In this document: in pieces, positions 1 through 8,119 of the stretch
How the letters are laid out: each line of letters starts with the position of its first letter
How positions within the stretch are numbered: the stretch's first letter is position 1
NCBI GenBank assembly: GCA_964473645.1
Contig: CAYYPW010000028.1
Span: 1 to 64,000, forward strand
Direction: 5' to 3'
DNA length: 64,000 nt
DNA from: HdN1 sp964473645
Lineage (GTDB): Bacteria > Pseudomonadota > Gammaproteobacteria > Pseudomonadales > Ketobacteraceae
Program-made: the position numbers and the translations under genes
Notes under the pieces: model-generated
Seen by the model: only the letters and a program-made list of their open reading frames with translations
The model's database searches: none
What the model was told of the DNA's origin: nothing

Positions 1-668
1 TCGCGAATCGAGACAAACAGGAAAAAGTTGTAAATGGCGAGCACCAGGCACAAGCTGAAAAAACTACCCAATAGGAGATTTCGACGCGCATTTTCAAACA
101 AAAAAGTCTGCGGATCATAGAGCATCGTTGGCACCGTAATGGAGCCTTCGCTTTCAACGCGCAGATAGAGCGTTTGTTCTTCCCCGGGTTCCATTTGCAG
201 GGGCAAGAGCAGTACTTCTGAGGGGGTGGGGCGCTGCGAGTAGGGGCGCATCAAGCCGGAATGGTGGGTTGTGACTCCATCGCGCTTGACCAAATGAAAG
301 TCGACCAGCCCCATATAGGCGGTGTCAATTTCGAAGTAAAACGGTGTGTCGGCAGGCATTGAGGAATCGGCCTGCAGGGTTACCACCAACCAGAATGTCG
401 AATAGGAATAGCCTGCCCGAAAAACCTCCCCCGCGTGTGCCGTCCAACGTTCTGCAGGAAGCTCCCGAACCTGTGAGAAGGTCAGATCGCCCCCCGCGTC
501 TTCGAGATAATACAAATGAGGGCCAAGGTTGAGTTTACGCGTCGAGGCTTCGACCTGTGCCGCAGGGAACGCCCCGCCATACGCGCGCACGGGCTCGGCT
601 CCCAGCAGCAAAAGAACGGCTAAAATGAGGACGGAAAGTGAGGTATGCGATAAGTGTTTTAGCGTCAT
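1..668 (-). CDS. 7TMR-DISM sensor protein, N-terminal part (cut by window edge)
   Basis: The reverse strand is open from an ATG at 668 to the window edge, giving about 222 residues. Residues 1-30 are a signal peptide (hydrophobic run ILAVLLLLG, then VRAYGG). Residues 45-185 match the 7TMR-DISM extracellular domain type 2: YYLEDAGGDLTF, then STFWLVVTL, then YFEIDTAYMGLVDFHLV. A membrane segment with NLLLGSFFSLCLVLAIYNF begins near residue 200, as expected for the first helix of the 7TM region. The family consists of periplasmic-sensing membrane receptors that usually carry a histidine kinase, GGDEF or similar output domain, but the output domain lies outside the window. No strong Shine-Dalgarno sequence is seen before the ATG. 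Family assignment is firm; the ligand and output are unknown. Confidence 0.85.
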   Translation of the reverse strand, partial: MTLKHLSHTSLSVLILAVLLLLGAEPVRAYGGAFPAAQVEASTRKLNLGPHLYYLEDAGGDLTFSQVRELPAERWTAHAGEVFRAGYSYSTFWLVVTLQADSSMPADTPFYFEIDTAYMGLVDFHLVKRDGVTTHHSGLMRPYSQRPTPSEVLLLPLQMEPGEEQTLYLRVESEGSITVPTMLYDPQTFLFENARRNLLLGSFFSLCLVLAIYNFFLFVSIR

Positions 669-763
669 GGATGGCCTGGGGAGAACGCTGGACTCCTAAT
701 TGTAGACCAGCGCTTACTTTTGTGGCGTGTAGCCTCCCCGACAGAATGAAAAGGCGAGTGGTT

Positions 764-1480
764 TCACCCGCACTTCGAATCCCCACAATTTAAGCAGGTC
801 ATACACCCGTCCATGAAAATCACGGCCTTGGTATGACACTTGGTACACAGTGAAGCGCCGGGCGGAAACGACGACGTGGCATCTTCAGCAACGGGCGCCG
901 GGGCACTGCTCTCTAGCCCCGGTTCAGGCTTTTTTACGGCCAATTCCTGCTTTTTCTTTTCGATAAAGGCTTTCTGGTGTTCATCCAGACCGCCTTTGAT
1001 CATGCCGATAGATTTCATATGGTTTTCGATCGCTTCACCGATTTCGGCCACCAGCGAGGGCATGAACTTACCGCCGCGCTTGAAGTAACCGCCCTTGGGA
1101 TCGAATACCGCTTTCATCTCTTCCACCAGGAAGGTCGAATCACCCCCCTTGCGAAACACTGCCGAGATAACCCGCGTCAACGCCAATACCCACTGGAAGT
1201 TTTCCATGTTCTTCGAGTTGATGAAAATCTCGAAGGGGCGGCGTTGCTCGTGTTCGGTGCCTTCGTTGAGGATGATGTCGTTGATGGTGATATACAACGC
1301 ATGATCGGACAGCGGGGTCTTGATCTTGTAGGTCGAGCCCAACAGCATTTCGGGGCGCTCGACGCTTTCATGCATGTGCACGACGTTCGGCGTTTGAGCG
1401 GGGGCTGCCTCTGCAGCTTTAGCGGCTTCGGCGGCCTTCACCACTTCATAACCGATAATTTTCTGTTTGATTTCTTTCAT
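764..1480 (-). CDS. nrdJb: NrdJb, C-terminal subunit of split class II ribonucleotide reductase
   Basis: This 238-residue protein is the detached C-terminal part of an adenosylcobalamin-dependent ribonucleotide reductase, arranged as in Pseudomonas NrdJa/NrdJb. Residues about 30-150 form a TSCPD-type domain (YITINDIIL, RRPFEIFINSKNMENFQW, VFDPKGGY). A lysine/alanine/proline linker follows. The tail has CTKC, DGCMTCLNCG and SKCG, the cysteine-rich end that in class II enzymes binds zinc or relays reducing equivalents to the active site. It starts just after the nrdJa stop, so the two are probably one transcript and work as one enzyme. ATG 1480 was chosen because GGGA lies 10 nt upstream; an in-frame GTG at 1489 has no usable spacing. 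Confidence 0.88.
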   Translation of the reverse strand: MKEIKQKIIGYEVVKAAEAAKAAEAAPAQTPNVVHMHESVERPEMLLGSTYKIKTPLSDHALYITINDIILNEGTEHEQRRPFEIFINSKNMENFQWVLALTRVISAVFRKGGDSTFLVEEMKAVFDPKGGYFKRGGKFMPSLVAEIGEAIENHMKSIGMIKGGLDEHQKAFIEKKKQELAVKKPEPGLESSAPAPVAEDATSSFPPGASLCTKCHTKAVIFMDGCMTCLNCGDSKCG

Positions 1481-1498
1481 GGCGAACACATCCCGCGC

Positions 1499-3658
1499 TT
1501 AAAGTTTTCCGTAGTAACCTTCTTTCAGTGCATCATACAGGTTTGCTGCTGTGTGCACTTCTCCGTCATAGAGAATTTCTTCGTTGCCCTGGGCTTCGAT
1601 GAGCGTTCCATCGGCCAAGGTAAAGCGATAGGTGGTATTCTCGATGTCTTTCTCTTTCACCAGCACGCCCTGAAATGCTTCGGGGTTGAAGCGGAAGGTG
1701 GTGCAGCCTTTCAGGCCTTTTTCATACGCATACAGATAGATATCCTTGAAGCGGTCATACTCGATATCGGTCGGTACGTTAATGGTTTTCGAGATCGACG
1801 AATCCACCCACTTTTGTGCAGCGGCCTGAATATCGACATGCTGTTCAGGCGATACATCATCAGTGGCGGTAAAGTAATCAGGCAATTTTTCAGCCGGATT
1901 CTCGGAGAAGGGCATCGCATTGGGGTTTACCAGTGTGCGATAGGCCAGCAGTTCAAACGAGAACACATCCATTTTTTCTTTGGATTTTTTGCCTTCTTTT
2001 ATAACGTTGCGGATGTAGTGGTGCGCGAACGTGGGCTCGATACCATTACTGGCGTTATTGGCAATCGACAACGAAATCGTACCGGTGGGTGCGATAGAGG
2101 AGTGGTGCGTATAACGTGCTCCCACTTTCGCCAGTGCGTCGACCAGGGCTGCGTCTTGTTCTGCAATGCGCTGCATGTAGTGGCTGTACTTGGCGTGCAG
2201 GATTTTGCCCTTTACCTTGTCGCCTACCTGGTAGCCGTCTCTCACCATTTCCGGGCGTTTGGCCAACATGCCTGGCGTTACGTCGAACTCATCCTCCATG
2301 ATGGGGGCGGGGCCTTTTTCTTTGGCCAGATCAAGTGCGGTACGCCAGCCGGTGAGGGCCAGTTCGCGGGAGACATCGTCAGTGAATGCCACTGACGCGT
2401 CGCTGCCGTATTTGATTTTCAGCATGGTCATGGTGGAGCCGAGCCCCAAAAAGCCCATACCGTGACGGCGTTTGTACTGGATTTCGTGCGCTTGATTGTT
2501 CAGTGGCAGGCCGTTTACTTCCACCACGTTATCAAGCAGGCGGCTGAAAATTGAGACCACACTGCGGAATTTATCCCAGTCAAAGCGGGCATCGGCACTG
2601 AACGGGTTGATAACGAACTGGGTGAGGTTCACTGAACCCAGCAGGCAGCTGCCGTAGGGGGGGAGTGGCTGCTCTCCGCATGGGTTCGTCGCCCGAATAT
2701 TCTCGCAGAACCAGTTGTTGTTCATCTCGTTGACCTTGTCGATCAGGATGAAGCCCGGCTCGGCAAAATCGTAAGTCGAGGACATGATGGCGTGCCAGAT
2801 ATTACGTGCAGGCACACGGCGATACACGCGGCAGGCGACCAGGTTTTGTTCATTGGTGATGTAGCCATCATTGCTCGGCCACTCACGCCATTGCACCAGT
2901 TCCGGGTCTTGCAAATCGAGTTTGGCGGCGTCGGGGCTGTTGGTCTTGATCGGAAACACCAGCGGCCAAGTGTCGTCGTTACGCACGGCCTGAATGAATT
3001 TTTCACTGACCAGCAAACTCAGGTTGAACTGGCGCAGGCGACCGTTTTCACGCTTGACGCGTATGAAGTCGAGCACATCAGGGTGCGACACATCAAAGGT
3101 CGCCATCTGTGCACCGCGACGGCCACCGGCAGACGAAACGGTAAAGCAGGTGCGGTCGAAAATGTCCATGAAAGACAAGGGGCCAGAGGTTTTGGCACCC
3201 GCGCCAGACACATAGGCGCCACGGGGACGCAGCGTTGAGAATTCATACCCAATGCCGCAGCCGGCCTTGAGCGTTAGACCTGCCTCAAAGTTCTTGGCCA
3301 GAATATCGTTCATCGTGTCTTGAATGGTGCCAGACACGGTGCAGTTGATGGTGGAGGTGTCGGATTTATAGGCTTGGGCGCCAGCGTTAGAGATAATGCG
3401 GCCCGCAGGAATAGCGCCGTTCTTAAGTGCCCAGAGAAACTTTTCGTACCACTCATCTTGCTTTTTCTTGCCTTTTTCAACGTCGGCAAGGGCACGTGCA
3501 ACGCGTTTCCAGGTGTCTTCCAGGGTTTGATCAACCGCTTCGCCTTCGCTGGTTTGAAGGCGGTATTTCTGCGCCCAAATCTCTTCTGAGGCGGGCTGGT
3601 AGGGGATGTCCATGGTGCTTTCCCGGCTGGAGGCATGCGGTGCAGTAGCTGCTGTCAT
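1499..3658 (-). CDS. nrdJa: NrdJa, catalytic subunit of adenosylcobalamin-dependent (class II) ribonucleotide reductase
   Basis: NrdJa reduces ribonucleotides to deoxyribonucleotides with a thiyl radical generated from adenosylcobalamin, so it needs neither oxygen nor a diiron subunit. The 719-residue protein shows the class II landmarks: the first redox cysteine in TINCTVSG (about residue 106), the glycine-rich LRPRGAYVSGAGAKTSG, and the active-site NPCGEQPLPPYGSCLLGS (Asn, Cys, Glu; about residue 325). The phosphate-binding APTGTISLSIANNASNGIEP follows. The zinc-type cysteine tail is absent because it is encoded by nrdJb downstream. The start is uncertain: ATG 3658 is used, TTG 3670 is the longest option, and ATG 3613 has GGGAAAG 5 nt upstream. 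The 300-nt leader holds probable NrdR boxes. Confidence 0.93.
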   Translation of the reverse strand: MTAATAPHASSRESTMDIPYQPASEEIWAQKYRLQTSEGEAVDQTLEDTWKRVARALADVEKGKKKQDEWYEKFLWALKNGAIPAGRIISNAGAQAYKSDTSTINCTVSGTIQDTMNDILAKNFEAGLTLKAGCGIGYEFSTLRPRGAYVSGAGAKTSGPLSFMDIFDRTCFTVSSAGGRRGAQMATFDVSHPDVLDFIRVKRENGRLRQFNLSLLVSEKFIQAVRNDDTWPLVFPIKTNSPDAAKLDLQDPELVQWREWPSNDGYITNEQNLVACRVYRRVPARNIWHAIMSSTYDFAEPGFILIDKVNEMNNNWFCENIRATNPCGEQPLPPYGSCLLGSVNLTQFVINPFSADARFDWDKFRSVVSIFSRLLDNVVEVNGLPLNNQAHEIQYKRRHGMGFLGLGSTMTMLKIKYGSDASVAFTDDVSRELALTGWRTALDLAKEKGPAPIMEDEFDVTPGMLAKRPEMVRDGYQVGDKVKGKILHAKYSHYMQRIAEQDAALVDALAKVGARYTHHSSIAPTGTISLSIANNASNGIEPTFAHHYIRNVIKEGKKSKEKMDVFSFELLAYRTLVNPNAMPFSENPAEKLPDYFTATDDVSPEQHVDIQAAAQKWVDSSISKTINVPTDIEYDRFKDIYLYAYEKGLKGCTTFRFNPEAFQGVLVKEKDIENTTYRFTLADGTLIEAQGNEEILYDGEVHTAANLYDALKEGYYGKL

Positions 3659-4246
3659 AGATATGCTCAATCTCTTATCGTCTGTTCAAAGAGGAAACGA
3701 AGCCCGTTCCGCGCAAATTTTTTCGCGCAGACGAGTAATGCTTGGGTTTGGTAACGCCGAATCCTTACGGTGTGGTGTAATCCTGCATGGCTGACCCTCG
3801 ACGTATTCTGGTTGTTCTTGTGTGTCGGTGTAGCGCCAATATTTGACCCCCACGGCACCTTCGCGGCGTGGCGAAGACAGCGGTCGGGAGGCGGAAGCCT
3901 GTGTTTTCGAGGTGGACAAACTGTATCCATCTTGACGACATCTAGGTGCGTTCCAGTATGAGACCACAAGATGTTGTGGTGTGAGGGCAATTGTAGTCAA
4001 AGTCTTTCAAAGTTCTCAAGTTTTTGTTTCAGTTTGTTTATGGGGAGGGAGGGGGGCACGAGTGGTGGCTTTCGGCACGTTAGTAGACGCTCGCTCATGG
4101 CAGTGTGCGCATCCAATGTGGCGGTGAATTGGTCGAATGGTGATCGCTCCGGCAGGTGGCGCGATAGTCCTCGGGTGTGTTTGCGTTCTCAACCTCCTGC
4201 GGGCGTGATAACGTGCAGCGCAGCAGACTCTATAGACGGATTTTTC
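3659..4246. promoter_or_regulatory. Divergent intergenic region between nrdJa and the MHS transporter
   Basis: This 588-bp stretch has no convincing gene on either strand; the ORFs within it have no recognisable family. It contains the NrdR-like palindrome described separately and a T-rich segment around 4005-4040. An imperfect inverted repeat (CGCGC, AT-rich centre, CGCG) lies near 3710-3728 in the nrdJa leader. I looked for a cobalamin riboswitch on the nrdJa strand, since the enzyme uses B12, and did not find the conserved B12-box core. Confidence 0.55.
3933..3980. promoter_or_regulatory. Probable NrdR box pair
   Basis: Positions 3963-3980 read ACCACAAGATGTTGTGGT, a perfect 7-bp inverted repeat. 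Its inner 16 bases (3964-3979) match the NrdR box consensus acaCwAtATaTwGtgt at about 12 of 16 positions. A weaker half-conserved copy, TGACGACATCTAGGTG (3933-3948), keeps the core C..A.AT.TaG and is centred 31 bp away, which is the three-turn spacing typical of paired NrdR boxes. NrdR represses ribonucleotide reductase genes. The pair lies about 290 nt upstream of nrdJa. The strong box is convincing; the second is degenerate. Confidence 0.6.
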
Positions 4247-5533
4247 ATGCGCGACCCCCTTGTAACTCCAAATTCCCGTGGACGTGTTCTGTTTGCCAGT
4301 CTTGTCGGTACCACCATCGAGTATTACGACTTTTATCTTTACGGTACGGCGGCCGCATTGGTGTTCGGCGCGCTGTTTTTTCCGGGCGAATCGACGGTGG
4401 CGCAACAGCTGAGTGCCTTCGCCACCTTTGCCATTGCGTTTGTGGCGCGTCCGCTGGGGGCGGCGTTGTTTGGACACTTTGGGGACCGGCTGGGTCGCAA
4501 GACGACGTTGGTGGCATCCCTGTTGATCATGGGGATATCAACGACCTTGATCGGGTTGCTGCCTGGCTTCGCGAGCATTGGCGTGTGGGCGCCGTTGCTG
4601 CTGTGCTTGCTGCGATTTGGACAAGGGATTGGGCTGGGTGGGGAGTGGGGTGGCGCAGCGCTGGTTGCTACTGAAAATGCCCCTCTGGGAATGCGCGGCT
4701 GGTATGGGATTTTTCCGCAATTGGGGGCGCCGCTGGGGTTTATTCTGGCCAACGGCCTGTTTTTGCTAATGACGCAGGTGCAGGGCGAAGCTGAGTTTCG
4801 GGAATTTGGCTGGCGGATACCTTTTTTGCTGAGTGCACTGTTGTTGGTGGTCGGGATCTATGTGCGTCTGACGCTAGAAGAATCGCCCGCCTTTCGGCAA
4901 ACCATTGCGCAAAATACTCGTGTGCGTCTGCCCATGCTGGTGGTCGTGCGGGATCACTGGCGGCCATTGCTGCTTGGCTCGCTGGCAATGGTCGTGTGTT
5001 ATGCCTTGTTCTACATTTCGACGGTATTTGCTTTAGGGTATGGGACGCAAAGCCTCAAGGTGCCGCGTGAGCAATTTTTGGCGTTGTTGTGTGGCGCCAT
5101 TGTGTTTATGGCGGTGGGAATTATGGTGTCGGGCGCACTGGCCGATCGGGTCGGACGTAAACCCGTGTTAATAACGGGCGCCCTGCTGGCGGTCGGCGCA
5201 GGGTTTCTGCTGGCGCCGGCGTTTAATAGTGGCAGTTTGATGGTGATGGCAGCGTATATTGCGCTGGCGTTGTTCTTGATGGGGATTACGTTTGGCCCGA
5301 TGGGGGCGCTGTTGCCGGAGTTGTTTCCAACACCGGTGCGATACACGGGGGCAGCGGTTGCTTACAACCTGGGCGGGATTTTGGGGGCTTCGTTTGCGCC
5401 TTATCTGGCGCAGCAATTGGTGGCCAGCGGGGGATTAGCGTGGGTGGGGGCGTACATTTCGGTGGCGGCGTTGGTGAGTCTGGTGGCGGTTGTTTTGCTT
5501 GCTGAGACGAAAGGACAAGTGTTGGCGAATTGA
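4247..5533 (+). CDS. MFS transporter, metabolite:H+ symporter (MHS) family
   Basis: This is a 428-residue, 12-helix inner-membrane transporter of the proline/betaine, alpha-ketoglutarate and shikimate symporter type. Family marks are FASLVGTTIEYYDFYLYGTA at the N-terminus, RPLGAALFGHFGDRLGRKTT (the MFS loop 2-3 signature) and GQGIGLGGEWGGAALVATEN. A second GXXXDRXGRKP-type loop occurs mid-protein as GALADRVGRKP. The substrate cannot be deduced. ATG 4247 is preferred: the family motif begins about 15 residues later and GACGGA precedes it by 8 nt. The frame stays open upstream to about 3971, but that extension has no family resemblance. It is monocistronic and divergent from nrdJ. Confidence 0.9.
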   Translation: MRDPLVTPNSRGRVLFASLVGTTIEYYDFYLYGTAAALVFGALFFPGESTVAQQLSAFATFAIAFVARPLGAALFGHFGDRLGRKTTLVASLLIMGISTTLIGLLPGFASIGVWAPLLLCLLRFGQGIGLGGEWGGAALVATENAPLGMRGWYGIFPQLGAPLGFILANGLFLLMTQVQGEAEFREFGWRIPFLLSALLLVVGIYVRLTLEESPAFRQTIAQNTRVRLPMLVVVRDHWRPLLLGSLAMVVCYALFYISTVFALGYGTQSLKVPREQFLALLCGAIVFMAVGIMVSGALADRVGRKPVLITGALLAVGAGFLLAPAFNSGSLMVMAAYIALALFLMGITFGPMGALLPELFPTPVRYTGAAVAYNLGGILGASFAPYLAQQLVASGGLAWVGAYISVAALVSLVAVVLLAETKGQVLAN

Positions 5534-5723
5534 TGTGGGGGAAGGCAACATTTCTTTCGCGACTCGTGCCGCTTATGGTCTGGTTAGGATAGAGTCAGTT
5601 TGCAGCGTTGTGAAATAGGGCGCTCGCGTAGGCAAAAAAAAACGGTATATTTTGGGCTGCTATCCGCTGGGCGCTCTTGATGGGATTATAAGTTTGGCTG
5701 GATGCTTTCAAGGGGTTGGTTTG

Positions 5724-5765
5724 AACTCTGGATAACAATCTCGGGATAGCAAACTCTGGATAAAA
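5724..5765. repeat. 14-bp tandem repeat, three copies
   Basis: Three head-to-tail 14-nt units occupy 5724-5737 (AACTCTGGATAACA), 5738-5751 (ATCTCGGGATAGCA) and 5752-5765 (AACTCTGGATAAAA). They end 21 nt before the start of the lipoprotein gene and overlap its expected promoter or 5' leader. The first and third units are nearly identical. They could be repeated operator sites or a slippage product. The rest of 5534-5786 shows nothing else recognisable. Confidence 0.6.
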
Positions 5766-5786
5766 AAGATAAAACAAGGAACTGTT

Positions 5787-7109
5787 ATGCGCATGAAAAA
5801 AACAACGAAAATCTCCTTTGCCATTTTATTATCTGCTGGCGTTTTGGTTGCCTGTAACAAGCCGGAATGGCTGGTGAAATATCAGGATGAAGATCCATAC
5901 AATAGTATTTCTTATGTGACTACTGTGGATGCGGCAGGTAATTCTATCATCGGTGGCATTGTCGATGCGCGTCCAACAGTTGGAGGGCAGCGTTCTGCGT
6001 TTGTCGCTAAATACAATCGTGCAGGGCAATTGCTTTGGGATCGGCGCTTCGAGGGCAATGGTGATGCCAGTGTATCCACATCAGGTGTTCGTGGTCTGTT
6101 GAGTGATGCGCAGGGTAACGTTTATGTGGCCGAGCCACGAATGCCTGCCGGAGCAAGCAATTTGGGATTATTGGTTACCAAATTTAATGCTGCAGGCGAA
6201 CAGCTATGGCAATTTTATGATCCAGAAGCAAATCTTTTGAGCCTGAAATTGTCGATGTATTTTGACGAAGCTGGAAATCTTTATGTGCGCGGTGGTTGGG
6301 CCTATGCTGGGCAAATTGTTTCTCTTAGTGCTGCGGGGGCATTTCGCTGGCGCGCGCCATTATACGAAGGTTCTGGCGTAGGCAATGGCGAACTTACTCC
6401 ATTTCCGGGGCTGACACCTTTAGTGCAAAGCACGACGAATAATGCCGGATTTGATTGGGTGAAAACGGAATCGGGTCTACGTATTGTAGATCTACAAGCT
6501 AATCCGCTTGCAGAATTTACGTTGGCGGCGCTGGGTATCGCCAACCTATCAAAGGTTGAAATTCTTGGTAAAAACATTGTGGTAATTGGCGTGGGCGCTG
6601 ATAGCAACCAACTTGTCGCGAAACTGATTCGGAGTACCTCGGCGGGCTTTATATTTGACGACACAAAATCTCTAGATTTGTCTGTTGTATATCCAACTTT
6701 AGGGCGACAGTTTATGTCCAGTGCTGGGGGGCGTGGCATCTGTTTTGCTGCTTCCAGCAGTGATAGCTTGCTGACAACGGGTTACATTGATGCAGAGCTG
6801 AATCTGGTGTGGTCGAATACCCACCCTACGTCAACTCAGGGGTTCATGCCGGAGATCTCCAGTGTTGTGGGTGCGGCGCAAGCTTGTTATACACAATACG
6901 TCGAGAGTCAGGATGTTGAGCTGATTGTTACTACAGTTTTAATTGAGAGCGTTGTCGATGGCAGTCAGCAGGGTCCCGTCAGCCTCGAACATTTTTTTGC
7001 CACTGACTTGGCTGTGCGAGGTAAAGAAATATTCCAGACAGGAATGACTGGCCCTTATTCGGGTGATGAAGGTACTGCAGCCACTCTATCTAAGCAAACT
7101 CTCCCGTAA
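5787..7109 (+). CDS. Putative lipoprotein with beta-propeller-like repeats
   Basis: The 440-residue product begins with a lipoprotein signal peptide (KISFAILLSAGVLVACNK) whose lipobox LVAC puts the lipidated cysteine at about residue 23. The mature part carries repeated blades of the type DAAGNSIIGG, NRAGQLLWDRRF, DAQGNVYVAE, NAAGEQLWQF and DEAGNLYVRG. This is the pattern of SBBP or PQQ-like beta-propellers. AAGGA lies 6 nt before ATG 5787. A strong terminator follows, so it is probably transcribed alone. It is likely envelope-anchored; the function is unknown. Base composition in the second half is somewhat more AT-rich than in neighbouring genes. Confidence 0.75.
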   Translation: MRMKKTTKISFAILLSAGVLVACNKPEWLVKYQDEDPYNSISYVTTVDAAGNSIIGGIVDARPTVGGQRSAFVAKYNRAGQLLWDRRFEGNGDASVSTSGVRGLLSDAQGNVYVAEPRMPAGASNLGLLVTKFNAAGEQLWQFYDPEANLLSLKLSMYFDEAGNLYVRGGWAYAGQIVSLSAAGAFRWRAPLYEGSGVGNGELTPFPGLTPLVQSTTNNAGFDWVKTESGLRIVDLQANPLAEFTLAALGIANLSKVEILGKNIVVIGVGADSNQLVAKLIRSTSAGFIFDDTKSLDLSVVYPTLGRQFMSSAGGRGICFAASSSDSLLTTGYIDAELNLVWSNTHPTSTQGFMPEISSVVGAAQACYTQYVESQDVELIVTTVLIESVVDGSQQGPVSLEHFFATDLAVRGKEIFQTGMTGPYSGDEGTAATLSKQTLP

Positions 7110-7132
7110 TTAATACGCCCGGTAGACAAAAT

Positions 7133-7166
7133 GGTGCCGCTTACATTTGTAATCGGCGCCGTTTTT
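7133..7166 (+). terminator. Rho-independent terminator after the lipoprotein gene
   Basis: GGTGCCG (7133-7139) pairs with CGGCGCC (7154-7160) with one G-U pair. The stem continues through TTACA/TGTAA (7141-7145 and 7148-7152) around one mismatch, and a run of five T (7162-7166) follows. It lies 24 nt after the lipoprotein stop codon. Confidence 0.8.
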
Positions 7167-7219
7167 CCTCGATCGCATGTATGGTCTGCAGTAGTGTCGA
7201 TATACAGCTATGCATTACA

Positions 7220-7945
7220 ATGGCTGATCAATATCATGCCAAATATAAACTTATACAACATTTTGTGACGTTCTCTTCCCCATCACTCATTGCCACTCTC
7301 AACACCCAACTCCAACGCATGCTACCCGATGCGCGCTTGCGTTGGCAGATGCTCCCGCAATGTCCTGCCATCGGGCTATGGTTGCTTGATCCCGACCCTT
7401 TGCGCCGTGCGTTCACTGCTGAAGAGATAGCCACCATTGAAACGTTTCCCGCGTATTGGGCGTTTTGTTGGGCCAGCGGGCAGTGGCTGGCACGCTATCT
7501 GCTCGATCAGCCTGACATTGTCAGAGGCAAGCGGGTGCTTGATTTTGGCGCGGGTTCTGGGGTGGCGGGTATTGCGGCTGCAATAGCGGGAGCCTCGCAA
7601 GTGACAGCCTGCGATATCGATGTCGACGCGATCACGGCATCAAGGCTTAACGCGCAGGCTAATCGGCAGGAGGCTCGTCTGGAGTACGCCGGGGATGTAT
7701 TCGCGCTCACCCAGCATTTTGAAGTTGTGCTAGCTGCTGATGTGCTTTATGACCGCGCAAACCTGCCGTTGTTAGATCATCTACTGAAACTGGGGGATGA
7801 AGTCTGGGTGGCCGATTCACGGATTCGAGATTTTAATCATCCGGCCTTTGAAAAGATCATGGTGGCCGAATCGTTCACATTTCCCGATTTGGACGAATCG
7901 GCAGAATTTCGTTGCGTTACGATCTATCGTGGGCAGCGTAAATAG
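7220..7945 (+). CDS. Class I SAM-dependent methyltransferase, ETFB-lysine/METTL20-like
   Basis: The 241-residue product has a Rossmann-fold methyltransferase core. Motif I is VLDFGAGSGVAGIAAA (around residue 102), followed by ACDIDVDAITASRLNA and then the catalytic-region VVLAADVLYDRANLPL. The leading block AYWAFCWASGQWLARYLL plus DFGAGSG is characteristic of the protein-lysine methyltransferases related to the ETF-beta enzyme; older annotations call them nicotinamide N-methyltransferase-like. A protein substrate is therefore plausible but not proven. The start is uncertain, since ATG 7220 lacks a clear Shine-Dalgarno and the frame is open back to 7181. A large inverted repeat follows the gene. 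Confidence 0.8.
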   Translation: MADQYHAKYKLIQHFVTFSSPSLIATLNTQLQRMLPDARLRWQMLPQCPAIGLWLLDPDPLRRAFTAEEIATIETFPAYWAFCWASGQWLARYLLDQPDIVRGKRVLDFGAGSGVAGIAAAIAGASQVTACDIDVDAITASRLNAQANRQEARLEYAGDVFALTQHFEVVLAADVLYDRANLPLLDHLLKLGDEVWVADSRIRDFNHPAFEKIMVAESFTFPDLDESAEFRCVTIYRGQRK

Positions 7946-7966
7946 CTCTGGTTTGATGAGCTATCA

Positions 7967-8044
7967 ATTCACTCGGCAATAAAATATATCTGCTGCACTG
8001 AATTTATGAAGTAACAAACAGATATATTTTATTGCCGAGTGAAT
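7967..8044. repeat. 26-bp perfect inverted repeat with 26-nt loop
   Basis: Positions 7967-7992 and 8019-8044 are perfect reverse complements over 26 bp, separated by 26 nt. The outer end of each arm contains ATTCACTCGGCAAT and the inner end ATATATCTG. The repeat sits between two convergent genes. It could be a strong bidirectional terminator, although there is no U-tract, or the remains of a small palindromic mobile element. Confidence 0.9.
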
Positions 8045-8119
8045 AACCGACGCGACTATGCGTGGACAACCATGTTATCCGCGCATAGCTACACCCGATC
8101 GAACATCACCTAACTTGCA

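Noticed and set aside
977..2395. A 472-codon open frame on the forward strand opposite nrdJa/nrdJb
   Set aside because: It lies entirely antisense to two well-conserved genes, has no recognisable domain and is a by-product of their codon bias.
3659..3960. Cobalamin riboswitch in the nrdJa leader
   Set aside because: I looked for the B12-box core on the nrdJa strand and did not see it or the flanking conserved helices.
3971..4246. N-terminal extension of the MHS transporter
   Set aside because: The frame is open but the translated segment is Ser/Arg/Gly-rich without family resemblance, and it covers the NrdR-like palindrome; the ATG at 4247 fits the family.
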